Assembly: GCF_002959775.1 (NCBI RefSeq)
Contig: NZ_PPCX01000002.1
Coordinates: 186,001-250,000 of the forward strand
Origin: Veillonella rogosae JCM 15642
Lineage (GTDB): Bacteria; Bacillota; Negativicutes; Veillonellales; Veillonellaceae
DNA length: 64,000 nt
Direction: 5' to 3'
The notes below the pieces were generated by a model, which saw only the letters and a program-made list of their open reading frames with translations, was not told the DNA's origin and did not search any database. Within the stretch, counting starts at the first letter, position 1. Every line of letters starts with the position of its first letter. Both the position numbers and the translations under genes were made by a program. Shown in pieces: positions 16,174 to 24,879 of the stretch.

Positions 16174-18081
16174 ATGGCTACTACTAATCATGAATTATTG
16201 TATTATATTCCTGCCGGCCAATACGGTAAAGAAGGTGTACTCGCATTATTAGAACAGCATCCAGAAATTAAATTCGTATCTCTAGTAGGTATTGATTTAG
16301 CAGGTAATGATACAGATGAAAAAATTCCTATGTCTGCCTTCTTTGATGACTATGAATCCTTCTTTGAAGGTCGTGCAGTTCAAACAGATGGTTCTTCTGT
16401 AGTATTAACAAATATTGCTACATTGAATAATGCTCGTGTTGATATGTGGGGTGACCCAAGTGTAAACTGGTTCGTAGATTACAACTATGAAAATATTGAT
16501 CCTGCAACAGGCTTACCAACTGGTACACTACGTATTCCTGCTTTCTTGATGCACAATTACCGTTACGTAGATTCTCGTTCTATTTTGAAACGCAGCTGTG
16601 ACTATGTAAAAACTGAATTATTAAATTTAATTAAAGAACATGGCTTGCCAGGTATGCCACATGTTAAATCTGATGATGTAGTAGATATTATTTTTACATC
16701 CGCTACAGAGTTAGAGTTCTGGGTTAAAACGCCTGCTAGAACAGTTACTAAGAAAGAATTATCTGTATCTCAAAAATTACAAGAACAATATTGGCAACGT
16801 ACACATGGCACCGTTCGTACTGCTTTAGAACAAGCTGTTGAACGTCTTGATAAATATGGCATGGTTGCTGAAATGGGCCATAAAGAGGTAGGTGGCGTTA
16901 AAGCTAAACTTGACGAGTTCGGCCATGAAGCTGTTGTACTTGAACAATTAGAAATTGACTGGAAATTCTGTAATAATCCATTACAAACTGCAGACAATGA
17001 ATTGCAAGCCCGTATTATCGTACGTGAAGTATTCCGTGAAAACGGTCTTGATGTAACTTTTAATGCTAAACCAATTATCGGCGTTGCTGGTTCTGGTGAA
17101 CATACTCACTTTGGTGTAATGGCCAAACTTAAATCTGGTAAATTAGTTAACTTATTTAGCCCAGAAGATATGCGTAAAGAAGCTTGTAGCTCTTTGGGTA
17201 TTGGTGCAATTATGGGTCTCTTAAAACATTATGAGGCTATTAATCCATTCATTAGCTCCACAACAGATGCTTTAAACCGCTTAAAACCAGGCTTCGAAGC
17301 ACCAGTATGTATTGTAACATCCTTCGGTACCGATCCATCCGAACCAAATCGTAACCGTACAATTCTTTGCGGTTTAATTCGCGATATCGATAATCCAATG
17401 GCCACACGTTTTGAATTGCGTTCTCCAAATCCATACACTAATACATATACTGCATTAGCATTGATTTTTGTTTCTGCTTTTGATGGTATGAAATATGCTA
17501 TTACTTGTGGTAAAACTCAAGCTCAATTATTAGCTGAGATTTCTAAAGAGGTTGGCGAATCAGCAGATTATCTTGATACTAATCGCGCTTACCGTACAGA
17601 AAAAGATGTATTTGATGATTTTACACAAGAAGAACGTAATCAAATGTTCGGCGTAGCACCTGCTACGGTATGGGAAAATGTAAAAGGTTACTATAACAAT
17701 CCTGAATTAGTAGAAACATTATCTCAAGGTGATGCTTTTGCTAAAGATTTGATGGAATCCTTCATTGCATCTATTTTGAAACGTTGGAGATTAGTATTAG
17801 CTAATCGTTTAATCCCTAATAATCTTGATACAGTTCGTAACATGGTAGCTATCCATACAGATAGCCGTAATAGCGTGGACGATAAACGTTTTGCTGAGGT
17901 TAATGACTTACGATTCTACTTAGCTAAAGATAGTGATGATCGTAAATCTTTATTCACACGCCTAACAGATGCGTTACATGATGGTGATTATGACTTAGCG
18001 TCTAAATTACAAATTGAAATGAATGATAAAATGGAAGAACTAGAGGCTAAATACGCTAATTACGCTAAAAATATATTCTAA
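16174..18081 (+). CDS. glnA: Glutamine synthetase, long form (635 aa)
   Basis: Glutamine synthetase joins ammonia to glutamate with ATP. The catalytic barrel is recognisable from ATELEFWVKTP, the nucleotide/metal segment IIGVAGSGEHTHFGVMAKL, and RFELRSPNPYTNTYTALALIF. At 635 aa it is much longer than type I enzymes (about 440-470 aa) and shorter than classical GSIII (about 700-730 aa). The extra length includes a helical C-terminal region ending KMEELEAKYANYAKNIF. This form occurs in Clostridia and Negativicutes. It is monocistronic, with its own promoter, attenuator leader and bidirectional terminator, which suggests separate nitrogen control. Confidence 0.88.
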   Translation: MATTNHELLYYIPAGQYGKEGVLALLEQHPEIKFVSLVGIDLAGNDTDEKIPMSAFFDDYESFFEGRAVQTDGSSVVLTNIATLNNARVDMWGDPSVNWFVDYNYENIDPATGLPTGTLRIPAFLMHNYRYVDSRSILKRSCDYVKTELLNLIKEHGLPGMPHVKSDDVVDIIFTSATELEFWVKTPARTVTKKELSVSQKLQEQYWQRTHGTVRTALEQAVERLDKYGMVAEMGHKEVGGVKAKLDEFGHEAVVLEQLEIDWKFCNNPLQTADNELQARIIVREVFRENGLDVTFNAKPIIGVAGSGEHTHFGVMAKLKSGKLVNLFSPEDMRKEACSSLGIGAIMGLLKHYEAINPFISSTTDALNRLKPGFEAPVCIVTSFGTDPSEPNRNRTILCGLIRDIDNPMATRFELRSPNPYTNTYTALALIFVSAFDGMKYAITCGKTQAQLLAEISKEVGESADYLDTNRAYRTEKDVFDDFTQEERNQMFGVAPATVWENVKGYYNNPELVETLSQGDAFAKDLMESFIASILKRWRLVLANRLIPNNLDTVRNMVAIHTDSRNSVDDKRFAEVNDLRFYLAKDSDDRKSLFTRLTDALHDGDYDLASKLQIEMNDKMEELEAKYANYAKNIF

Positions 18082-18117
18082 GATAGTAGGCCATATTTAA
18101 ATCACATAACATGAAAA

Positions 18118-18157
18118 TGAAAAAGAGACTCTACCAATAGGTAAAGTCTCTTTTTCA
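18118..18157. terminator. Bidirectional terminator between glnA and psiE-like gene
   Basis: TGAAAAAGAGACT (18118-18130) pairs with AGTCTCTTTTTCA (18145-18157), extended by TACC/GGTA around loop AATA. T-runs on both strands serve glnA (+) and the convergent psiE-like gene (-). Confidence 0.85.
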
Positions 18158-18205
18158 TTAGTAATATAATATGGTCTTTATATATAGACTAACAAATATA
18201 TAATA

Positions 18206-18601
18206 TTATTCTTTATTATTAAGGAATCTTTCTACTAATACTAAACAACATACTAATACTAAAATAGAAATAGACCATAATAACATATCTAAAGCCGATT
18301 CATGATCTATTATGAGTAAGCGAACTAATGCAGTAATGCCAATATATAGGAAGAAATCAAGAGGGAAATGGAAGTTGTTCTTAAAATACTTTACGATGAG
18401 TGCAATAAACTCAAAGTAGAGGAAGAAGGTAATTAATTCTTCAATCAATAAATCATATGTGCTATAGCCTTGAATATTAGCCCACGCAATGAAACCAAAG
18501 TTTACTAAACTATTAATCATTGCAATGCATAGACCAATGCCCACACCTATAAGGGCAATATTTTTAATGGTTAATAAAAGACGAGAAATACGAATCCACA
18601 T
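18206..18601 (-). CDS. psiE: PsiE-like phosphate-starvation-inducible membrane protein
   Basis: The 131-aa protein has four predicted membrane segments and the conserved PsiE C-terminal stretch FLYIGITALVRLLIIDH. The earlier pattern FFLYFEFIALIVKYFKN also fits the family (UPF0114/PsiE-type, function unknown). I start at MWIRISRLLL (18601), with GGAG 5 nt upstream on the - strand; a longer frame from 18655 would begin inside the tpx terminator. It lies downstream of tpx on the same strand but behind that terminator, so it is probably expressed separately. Confidence 0.78.
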   Translation of the reverse strand: MWIRISRLLLTIKNIALIGVGIGLCIAMINSLVNFGFIAWANIQGYSTYDLLIEELITFFLYFEFIALIVKYFKNNFHFPLDFFLYIGITALVRLLIIDHESALDMLLWSISILVLVCCLVLVERFLNNKE

Positions 18602-18640
18602 AAATACTCCAATTAAAATATAATAACAACACAACACATA

Positions 18641-18669
18641 AAAAAGACCGTACACCGTACGGTCTTTTT
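18641..18669 (-). terminator. Terminator of tpx
   Basis: AAAAAGACCGTAC (18641-18653) and GTACGGTCTTTTT (18657-18669) form a perfect 13-bp hairpin with a 3-nt loop. On the - strand it ends the tpx transcript. Confidence 0.9.
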
Positions 18670-18706
18670 AACGTCTATATAATATAAACGAATAATAATC
18701 TAACGA

Positions 18707-19222
18707 TTAGATATCAGCTTTAATAGCTTCTAATGCAGCGTCGAAGTTAACTGCTTGAGTTACTTCAGGTACGTATTCTACATAAGTTACTTTGTTGTCT
18801 TTGTTGATTACTACAACACCACGAGTTAAAAGACGAAGTTCTTCGATCAAGAAACCATAGTTTTCACCGAAGGAAGCATCTCTGTGGTCGGATAAAGTAA
18901 TAACTTTATCTACACCAGCAGCACCACACCAACGTTTTTGAGCGAATGGCAAGTCCATAGATACTGTCAATACTACAACGTCTTCGGAAAGAGCAGTTGC
19001 ATCTTGGTTGAACCAACGAGTTTGAGCGTCACAAACGCCTGTATCAAGGGAAGGAACAACGGAGATAACTTTTACTTTACCTTCGAAATCTTTTAATGTT
19101 TTAGCTTGTAAGTCATTGCCAATTACTGTGAAGTCTGGAGCTTGTTGACCTACTTTAACTTCTGGACCAACTAATGTGATAGGGCCACCTGCAAATGTTA
19201 CTACGCCAGTACGTTTTTCCAT
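18707..19222 (-). CDS. tpx: Thiol peroxidase Tpx (atypical 2-Cys peroxiredoxin)
   Basis: Tpx reduces hydrogen and alkyl peroxides using thioredoxin. The 171-aa protein has the peroxidatic cysteine in [15 protein letters not shown] (about Cys63) and the resolving cysteine in KRWCGAAG (about Cys98). The 35-residue spacing is that of Tpx. N-terminal [20 protein letters not shown] is also typical. AGGAGG precedes the ATG. It is transcribed alone from a promoter with an inverted repeat in the leader. In an anaerobe it would serve oxidative-stress defence. Confidence 0.96.
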   Translation of the reverse strand: MEKRTGVVTFAGGPITLVGPEVKVGQQAPDFTVIGNDLQAKTLKDFEGKVKVISVVPSLDTGVCDAQTRWFNQDATALSEDVVVLTVSMDLPFAQKRWCGAAGVDKVITLSDHRDASFGENYGFLIEELRLLTRGVVVINKDNKVTYVEYVPEVTQAVNFDAALEAIKADI

Positions 19223-19261
19223 GTTGTATTCCTCCTAAGAGTTTTAATTCCAATTTATTAA

Positions 19262-19313
19262 AGATACGTTTTGTATCTATGCATAGTATAACACTTACAT
19301 TACTATAAGTAAA
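19262..19313 (-). promoter_or_regulatory. tpx promoter with palindrome in the 5' leader
   Basis: On the - strand TTTACT (19313-19308) and TATACT (19290-19285) are separated by 17 nt. Directly after the expected start lies AGATAC-N5-GTATCT (19262-19278), a perfect 6-bp inverted repeat that could be an operator or a leader hairpin. Confidence 0.65.
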
Positions 19314-19422
19314 CTAAAAAATTCGATATAGTGCAATTATACGTATAGGTGTATTAATGAATAGACGAAAAATGTGTATACTATAAAGAGTACATTTACA
19401 TCAAAATTACTTTAATTTATAT

Positions 19423-19447
19423 AAACTGATTTAGAAATCGGTTTTTC
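19423..19447 (+). terminator. Terminator-like hairpin upstream of the ABC exporter genes
   Basis: AAACTGATT (19423-19431) pairs with AATCGGTTT (19436-19444) with one G-U pair, followed by TTC. It lies 65 nt before the exporter start and may be an attenuator or a stop for leftward read-through. The rest of the 289-bp gap holds the tpx promoter and no gene. Confidence 0.4.
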
Positions 19448-19511
19448 ATTATATTCCACTAGTTTTAATGTATCTAATATTTATAAAAACATAGTGTATT
19501 TGAGAGGGTCT

Positions 19512-21239
19512 ATGAAACCTATTGATTTATTTATGCAATTTTTCCACCGTGAAGGTTGGATATATGCCATCGGTTTAACAATGCTGATAGCTATAGATGT
19601 AGCTTTTTTATTTGTACCTCAATTTATCGGCAATGCCATAGATACATTGAGCAATAATAAAGAAGGTTTAGTGAATTATATTTTTTATTTTATTTTGTTA
19701 TTTATCATTATTACAATTTTAAAGGTAACCTCTCGTAGAACCTTATTAGGTTCTATTCGACGTATGGAATATCTTTTTCGTGAAATTCTATGTAGCCAAG
19801 CTTTACAAGTAAAAACAACTTATTATGAATCTAATGGGCCAGGTAAGGTTATGGCGCTTATGACCAATGACGTTACATCATTACGCGTTGCACTTGGTTT
19901 AGGTGTAATGATAATAGTAGATATTATTTTCTATTCCATTGTAGGATCCATAATTTTAATTCAAAAGATAAATGGGGTGTTAGCGTTTAAAATCATGACA
20001 CCTATATTTTTTATTATCGTCGCAATATTTGTATTAGGTAGAAAATTAAGAGCTAAACAACGCAGTGCTCAAGCTACATATAGTGATATGACAGAGTTTG
20101 GGCAAGAACTATTTCAGGGAATGGATGTAATTCGCGCATTTAATCGTGAAAGCATCATTTCAAAGTCCTTTGAAAAAATCAATAAACTTAACTATAAGAA
20201 AAATATGGACGTTGCCTTGTTAGATGCTATATTAACACCATTAACAAGAATTGCTCCGTTCATTTGTATTAGTATAAGCATCTTTATTTGTGGGCACTTA
20301 GCTGTAGAAGGCAAAATGACTATAGGTGAGTTTGTAACCATCAACTCGTTTATCATGTTGATTGTAGGCCCTTTGATTGGTTTTGGTGGTCTTATTTCAA
20401 TTGTTCAAAAAGGTTTAGCCTCTCTAGATCGCATTACGGATTTCTTGCAGTTGCCCACTGAAACAATAGAGGATAGTGTAGACGTATTAGCCCTTGAAGA
20501 TATTCACGTTCGTTATTTAGATTTTAATTATGAAAACTCTAAAGGTCATGCATTATCTCAAGTGACTACCACCATACCTAAAGGTTCTTTTATCGGCCTT
20601 GTGGGTAAACCTGGTTCTGGTAAAAGTACGTTGTTTAAATTGCTGATTGGATTACAAGAATGTCCTGAAAAATCCATCTATTTTGGCAATCAAGATTTGA
20701 CGAATATACCCTTAACGAAACTTCGGAACTCCATTGCTTATGTACCAACTCAATCTTACTTATTAAGTACTACCATATCTGATAATATAAAATTCGGTAA
20801 AGAGTTACCCATGCACGAAACTGTGGAAGTGGCAGCGAAAAAGGCCGATTTATACAGAGATTTGGGCGATTTGCTAAACAATGATTTACATAAGTTAGCT
20901 GAAGAAGGTCAAGATTTATCAGGTGGACAAAAGCAACGTATTAATATGGCACGTGGTTTCTACAAAAATGCACCATATTTATTGCTAGATGACTGTTTTT
21001 CTGCTTTAGATGCTGTAACAGTTACAACCATATTAGATACTTTAAATAATGTAAAAGATCAAACTATTCTGTGTATTTCACAGCGTTTAGAGGTTATAGA
21101 GAAAGCAGATAAAATCCTTGTATTTGATGAGGGTCGTATTGTAGAAGAAGGTACTCATGAAGAATTATTAGCTAATAAAGGTTTATATTTCACCTTATAT
21201 GAAGCGCAAAAAGGAGGGGCTCATCATGAAAAAGCGTAA
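19512..21239 (+). CDS. ABC exporter half-transporter, subunit with degenerate catalytic site
   Basis: This 575-aa type IV ABC half-exporter has six N-terminal membrane segments (residues 1-300), Walker A GLVGKPGSGKST (about 361-372), an intact signature LSGGQKQR (about 468) and Walker B YLLLDDCFSALD (about 487-498). The residue after the Walker B aspartate is Asp instead of the catalytic Glu, typical of the inactive-site partner in heterodimeric exporters such as MdlA, YheI or TM287. I start at ATG 19512 behind GAGAGGG. It overlaps its partner by 14 nt. Substrate is unknown; drugs or lipids are usual for the family. Confidence 0.9.
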   Translation: MKPIDLFMQFFHREGWIYAIGLTMLIAIDVAFLFVPQFIGNAIDTLSNNKEGLVNYIFYFILLFIIITILKVTSRRTLLGSIRRMEYLFREILCSQALQVKTTYYESNGPGKVMALMTNDVTSLRVALGLGVMIIVDIIFYSIVGSIILIQKINGVLAFKIMTPIFFIIVAIFVLGRKLRAKQRSAQATYSDMTEFGQELFQGMDVIRAFNRESIISKSFEKINKLNYKKNMDVALLDAILTPLTRIAPFICISISIFICGHLAVEGKMTIGEFVTINSFIMLIVGPLIGFGGLISIVQKGLASLDRITDFLQLPTETIEDSVDVLALEDIHVRYLDFNYENSKGHALSQVTTTIPKGSFIGLVGKPGSGKSTLFKLLIGLQECPEKSIYFGNQDLTNIPLTKLRNSIAYVPTQSYLLSTTISDNIKFGKELPMHETVEVAAKKADLYRDLGDLLNNDLHKLAEEGQDLSGGQKQRINMARGFYKNAPYLLLDDCFSALDAVTVTTILDTLNNVKDQTILCISQRLEVIEKADKILVFDEGRIVEEGTHEELLANKGLYFTLYEAQKGGAHHEKA

Positions 21240-22971
21240 TTTAAAAAATGATTGGGCTTTATTCTCCTATATAAGTGCGTATATTAAGCCTTATTTGGGT
21301 ATATTATTGTTAGCAACCATTGCGCTAGCTGGCAATTTAGTACTTTTGCTTTTAAGACCTTATTTAACTAAGCAAGTTATTGATCTCGGCTTTGCTACTA
21401 ATGATATTAATGTTATCGAATATTATGCTGTAATATACGGTCTTACTATTATTGGTAGTGTATTATGTATATTTGTGGAAAATTATTTTTTGAAAAGCTT
21501 TGGACAAAAAATTATTTATAATATACGTGCCATTATATTTCAAAAGATACTTCATAAGTCCCATGATGAGTTTTATAAATTACCCATTGGAAATTGGGTG
21601 ACTCGTATCACAAATGATGTAGAGTCATTGCGCACTTTATATACAGATGTATTACTGAATTTAGCGAGTAGCGGTTTAATGATCATCGGTATTTTAGGAT
21701 TCATGTATGCTATTAATGTACCTTTAGCAATTATCATGACGATTTTATTACCAATAATGGGCGTAATTATTTGGGTATTCCAAAAGTTTTCTCGTAAAGC
21801 ATTCCGTCAAGTTCGCCGATCTGTAGCGGCCTCTAATGCGAGCATTAAAGAGCTATTAAACTACATAGTCATTGTCAAATCTTATGGCGGTGAAAAAGAC
21901 ATCGAAGAACGTTACAATACGGTTAATAAAGGTTTCTTAGAAGCAGGCCTTTTTGAAGTTACTACGTTTTCTATTTTTAGACCTCTCGTAGATGGTTTAT
22001 TCTTTGTGGCACTAATCGTTATTTTTACTACTACAAACGTAATAGATTCGGTGGCCGATGCGGGTACTGTTTTTGCTTTCATTCAATATATGGATCGATT
22101 TTTCCAACCATTAAAAGAAATTGCTGATAAATATAATTCTCTACAAAGTGCATTAGCTGGGGCTGAAAGATTAGTTCCTTTATTAGAGGAAAAGGATCGT
22201 CAAATCGCCAATGAAGTTCCTCGTGAATTTAAACATATAGAATCTATTGACTTTGAACATGTATGGTTTTCTTATGACAATAACGATGTATACGCATTAG
22301 AGGACTTTACGTTAAGCATTAAGGCAGGTGAATTTGTAGGCATCGTAGGCCCTTCAGGTAGTGGTAAATCAACGCTATTATCCTTGTTAATGGGTCTTTA
22401 TAAGCCTACTAAGGGAGCAATCTATATTAATGGCATTGATATTGCGAAGTATGATAGTTCCGTACTGCGTCATTTGATGGGGTATGTTTTCCAGCAAGCG
22501 TATCTATTTAAAGGTTCTATAAAGGATAACTTAACACTTTTTGATACGTCTATTTCATATGATGATATGGTAGATGCAGCAAAACAAGTAAATTTGGATA
22601 GTATGATTGAACAATTGCCAGAGGGTTATCATACACCTGTAGGTTATTTAGGTTCCTTGTTATCTGATGGACAAAAGCAATTATTGGCATTTGGGCGCAC
22701 TCTAATTAGAAAAACACCTATTTTATTGCTAGATGAGGCTACAGCCAATATTGATAGTCATACGGAGAAGCAAATTCAAGCTAGTATTGAAAATATTCGT
22801 GGTAGCAAAACCATTGTAAGCATTGCTCATCGACTTTCTACGGTACAGGATGCTAATAAAATAGTGTATATGGAATATGGTAAAATAATAGAAAAAGGAT
22901 CTTTTGAAGAACTTATCAATTCAAAAGGTGCCTTTTATAATCTCTGGAGTAATCAACAAAGCGGGAGTTAG
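21226..22971 (+). CDS. ABC exporter half-transporter, catalytic subunit
   Basis: The partner half-exporter (581 aa) has six membrane segments and a nucleotide-binding domain with Walker A GIVGPSGSGKSTL (about residue 372) and Walker B LLLDEATANID with the catalytic Glu. Its signature motif is altered to LSDGQ instead of LSGGQ (about 479). Because each ATP site uses Walker A/B of one subunit and the signature of the other, this alteration falls in the same site that is degenerate in the first subunit. ATG 21226 follows AAGGAGGGG. The two genes form one operon and probably one heterodimer. Confidence 0.92.
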   Translation: MKKRNLKNDWALFSYISAYIKPYLGILLLATIALAGNLVLLLLRPYLTKQVIDLGFATNDINVIEYYAVIYGLTIIGSVLCIFVENYFLKSFGQKIIYNIRAIIFQKILHKSHDEFYKLPIGNWVTRITNDVESLRTLYTDVLLNLASSGLMIIGILGFMYAINVPLAIIMTILLPIMGVIIWVFQKFSRKAFRQVRRSVAASNASIKELLNYIVIVKSYGGEKDIEERYNTVNKGFLEAGLFEVTTFSIFRPLVDGLFFVALIVIFTTTNVIDSVADAGTVFAFIQYMDRFFQPLKEIADKYNSLQSALAGAERLVPLLEEKDRQIANEVPREFKHIESIDFEHVWFSYDNNDVYALEDFTLSIKAGEFVGIVGPSGSGKSTLLSLLMGLYKPTKGAIYINGIDIAKYDSSVLRHLMGYVFQQAYLFKGSIKDNLTLFDTSISYDDMVDAAKQVNLDSMIEQLPEGYHTPVGYLGSLLSDGQKQLLAFGRTLIRKTPILLLDEATANIDSHTEKQIQASIENIRGSKTIVSIAHRLSTVQDANKIVYMEYGKIIEKGSFEELINSKGAFYNLWSNQQSGS

Positions 22972-22972
22972 T

Positions 22973-23767
22973 ATGGAATTTATCCAATCGAAAGATAATA
23001 AAACTATAAAGCACATTATCGCTTTAGGTCAGCGTAAGAATCGTCAAAAAAGTGGGGAGTATATTGTTGAAGGCATCCGCTCTATACGTGATATTGCAGC
23101 TATGGGTGCAGTCAAAACAGTTGTTATTCGTGAGTCTAAAGCACAAGATAAAAATGTATTAGATTTATTAACCTTAGATTCTGTTCAATCTGCACATACG
23201 TATATAGTTCAAGATCCTGTGTTTGATAAAATAGATAATACTGTAAATGGGCAAGGTGTTGTGGCCATAGTATCAAAACCTAAACACAATATTGAAAGTG
23301 TTTCTATCGAGGATGGACTATATATTACATTAGATGGTGTTCAAGATCCTGGTAATTTAGGTACCATTATTAGAACTGCTGTTGCGGCAGGTGTAAAAGG
23401 TATATTTTTGATGAAAGGTACTGTAGATCCTTTTAATGATAAAACGGTACGTAGTACAATGAGTGCTTTACATAAAATACCTTTATACGAGGATGTTACT
23501 TTGTCTATGTTACATGATATTGTGGCTGAATCAAATATGACTACTTATGTTACAGCTTTAGAAGATTCAGAGCCTTATCATTCTGTGAATTATGCTAAAC
23601 GAACTATGTTAGTATTAGGTAACGAAGGTAATGGTGTGACACCAGAGGTGATGAATCTTTGCACTAATCGCATCATGATTCCTATGTATGGAGATATGGA
23701 ATCATTAAATGTAAGTGTAGCAGCTGCATTATGTATGTATAAGGTTCAAGAGCAATTGATGAGTTAA
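22973..23767 (+). CDS. TrmH/SpoU family RNA 2'-O-methyltransferase
   Basis: The 264-aa protein has the N-terminal RNA-binding extension (SKDNKTIKHIIALGQRKNRQ, GEYIVEGIRSIRD) and a SPOUT domain with the three family motifs LDGVQDPGNLGTIIRTA, LVLGNEGNGV and MYGDMESLNVSVAAA. It is most like rRNA guanosine 2'-O-methylases of the RlmB/TsnR group; the exact target nucleotide cannot be read from sequence. ATG 22973 is 1 nt after the exporter stop, with GCGGGAG upstream; a longer frame from 22904 would lie within the exporter gene. A terminator follows. Confidence 0.9.
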   Translation: MEFIQSKDNKTIKHIIALGQRKNRQKSGEYIVEGIRSIRDIAAMGAVKTVVIRESKAQDKNVLDLLTLDSVQSAHTYIVQDPVFDKIDNTVNGQGVVAIVSKPKHNIESVSIEDGLYITLDGVQDPGNLGTIIRTAVAAGVKGIFLMKGTVDPFNDKTVRSTMSALHKIPLYEDVTLSMLHDIVAESNMTTYVTALEDSEPYHSVNYAKRTMLVLGNEGNGVTPEVMNLCTNRIMIPMYGDMESLNVSVAAALCMYKVQEQLMS

Positions 23768-23894
23768 ATTCGTACTAATAAATACTACTGTATTTTTTAT
23801 ATAGTATTAATTTATATAGGACATAACACCTATAATTTATGCTTCGTAAAATGTATTTAATTTTATATTTATTATAAAAATTTATAACATTATA

Positions 23895-23930
23895 AAAAGT
23901 CCTCTACTAGTATACAAGTAGAGGGCTTTT
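23895..23930 (+). terminator. Terminator after the TrmH-family gene
   Basis: AAAAGTCCTCTACT (23895-23908) pairs with AGTAGAGGGCTTTT (23917-23930) with a single G-U pair. Confidence 0.85.
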
Positions 23931-23933
23931 GTA

Positions 23934-24005
23934 TTGATTTATTAGTTGTGTATTTGGTACAATAACATATATCCTTTGTGGGAGAACAAAGTTCTCCCTT
24001 TTTTT
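23934..24005 (+). promoter_or_regulatory. Promoter and very short attenuator of the ydjC-like operon
   Basis: TTGATT (23934-23939), 18 nt, TACAAT (23958-23963) form a promoter. About 10 nt after the expected start, GGGAGAAC-AAA-GTTCTCCC followed by seven T (23980-24005) makes a complete terminator, 20 nt before the start codon at 24025. CTTTG (23974-23978) can pair with CAAAG (23987-23991), which would open the terminator stem. Confidence 0.6.
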
Positions 24006-24024
24006 AATGAAAAGGAAGATAACT

Positions 24025-24879
24025 ATGTCCAAATTAATAGTAAATGCAGACGATTTTGGCCTTCATAGTGCGGTTAATGCTGGTATTCTTGATGGTCATC
24101 GTACAGGTATTATTACTAGTACCTCTTTATTAGCAGGAGGAGATGCTTTTACAGAAGCCGTAAGCATGGCAAAAGAAAACCCTAAGTTGGGCATTGGTAT
24201 TCATATTGCTTTAGTTGGTGGACTAAAACCAGTATGTGATCCAGCTGAAGTTCCTTCACTCGTAACAGCAGAAGGTGTTTTTCCAGAAAGTTATGTTGAT
24301 TTTATAAAACGCATTTACTCTGGCAAAATCAATTATAGTGAATTACGTAAAGAGATTAATGCACAGATTACACAAATTTCAGACACTGGATTAAAGGTTA
24401 CTCATATTGACGGTCATCAACATATGCACGTGTTACCTACGGTTTTACCTATTGTGATTGAACAGGCAAAATCCTTTGGTATAAATGCTATTAGAGTACC
24501 TGATGAACCTACAAGCTTTATGAACTACATATATTCTCCAACTCGTTTTTTAGGTAAAGTTGGTTTATCAACTGTTGCTGCTAATGCAAGGCCAATAGTA
24601 CGCAATAACAATATGTTGACCACCCAATACTTCTGGGGAATGGTGAATGGCGGAAATATAGATCAAAAATCATTAATGGGTATTTTGAAAAAGGTAAATA
24701 ATAATTCTGGTACCCATGAATTGATGGTTCATCCTGGTATTAATAATACAATTCTAGGTAAGCGTTATAATTGGGGATATCACTGGGAAGATGAGTTGCA
24801 TGCACTATGTTCTAGTCATACCCGATTGTATATAAGACAACATGGTATAGAGCTAATTAATTATGGAGACTTGATATGA
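24025..24879 (+). CDS. YdjC/ChbG-like carbohydrate deacetylase
   Basis: YdjC-family enzymes deacetylate N-acetylated sugars such as chitooligosaccharides. The 284-aa protein has the metal-binding VNADDFGLH at the N-terminus and the second metal motif THIDGHQHMHVLP; a further conserved motif is HELMVHPG. The ATG at 24025 follows AAAAGGAAG; an in-frame ATG at 24007 is less likely because it overlaps the ribosome binding site. It is coupled by ATGA overlap to an LPG-synthase-like membrane protein, as in HpnK-like and envelope-glycan clusters. A cell-envelope sugar substrate is an inference. Confidence 0.85.
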   Translation: MSKLIVNADDFGLHSAVNAGILDGHRTGIITSTSLLAGGDAFTEAVSMAKENPKLGIGIHIALVGGLKPVCDPAEVPSLVTAEGVFPESYVDFIKRIYSGKINYSELRKEINAQITQISDTGLKVTHIDGHQHMHVLPTVLPIVIEQAKSFGINAIRVPDEPTSFMNYIYSPTRFLGKVGLSTVAANARPIVRNNNMLTTQYFWGMVNGGNIDQKSLMGILKKVNNNSGTHELMVHPGINNTILGKRYNWGYHWEDELHALCSSHTRLYIRQHGIELINYGDLI

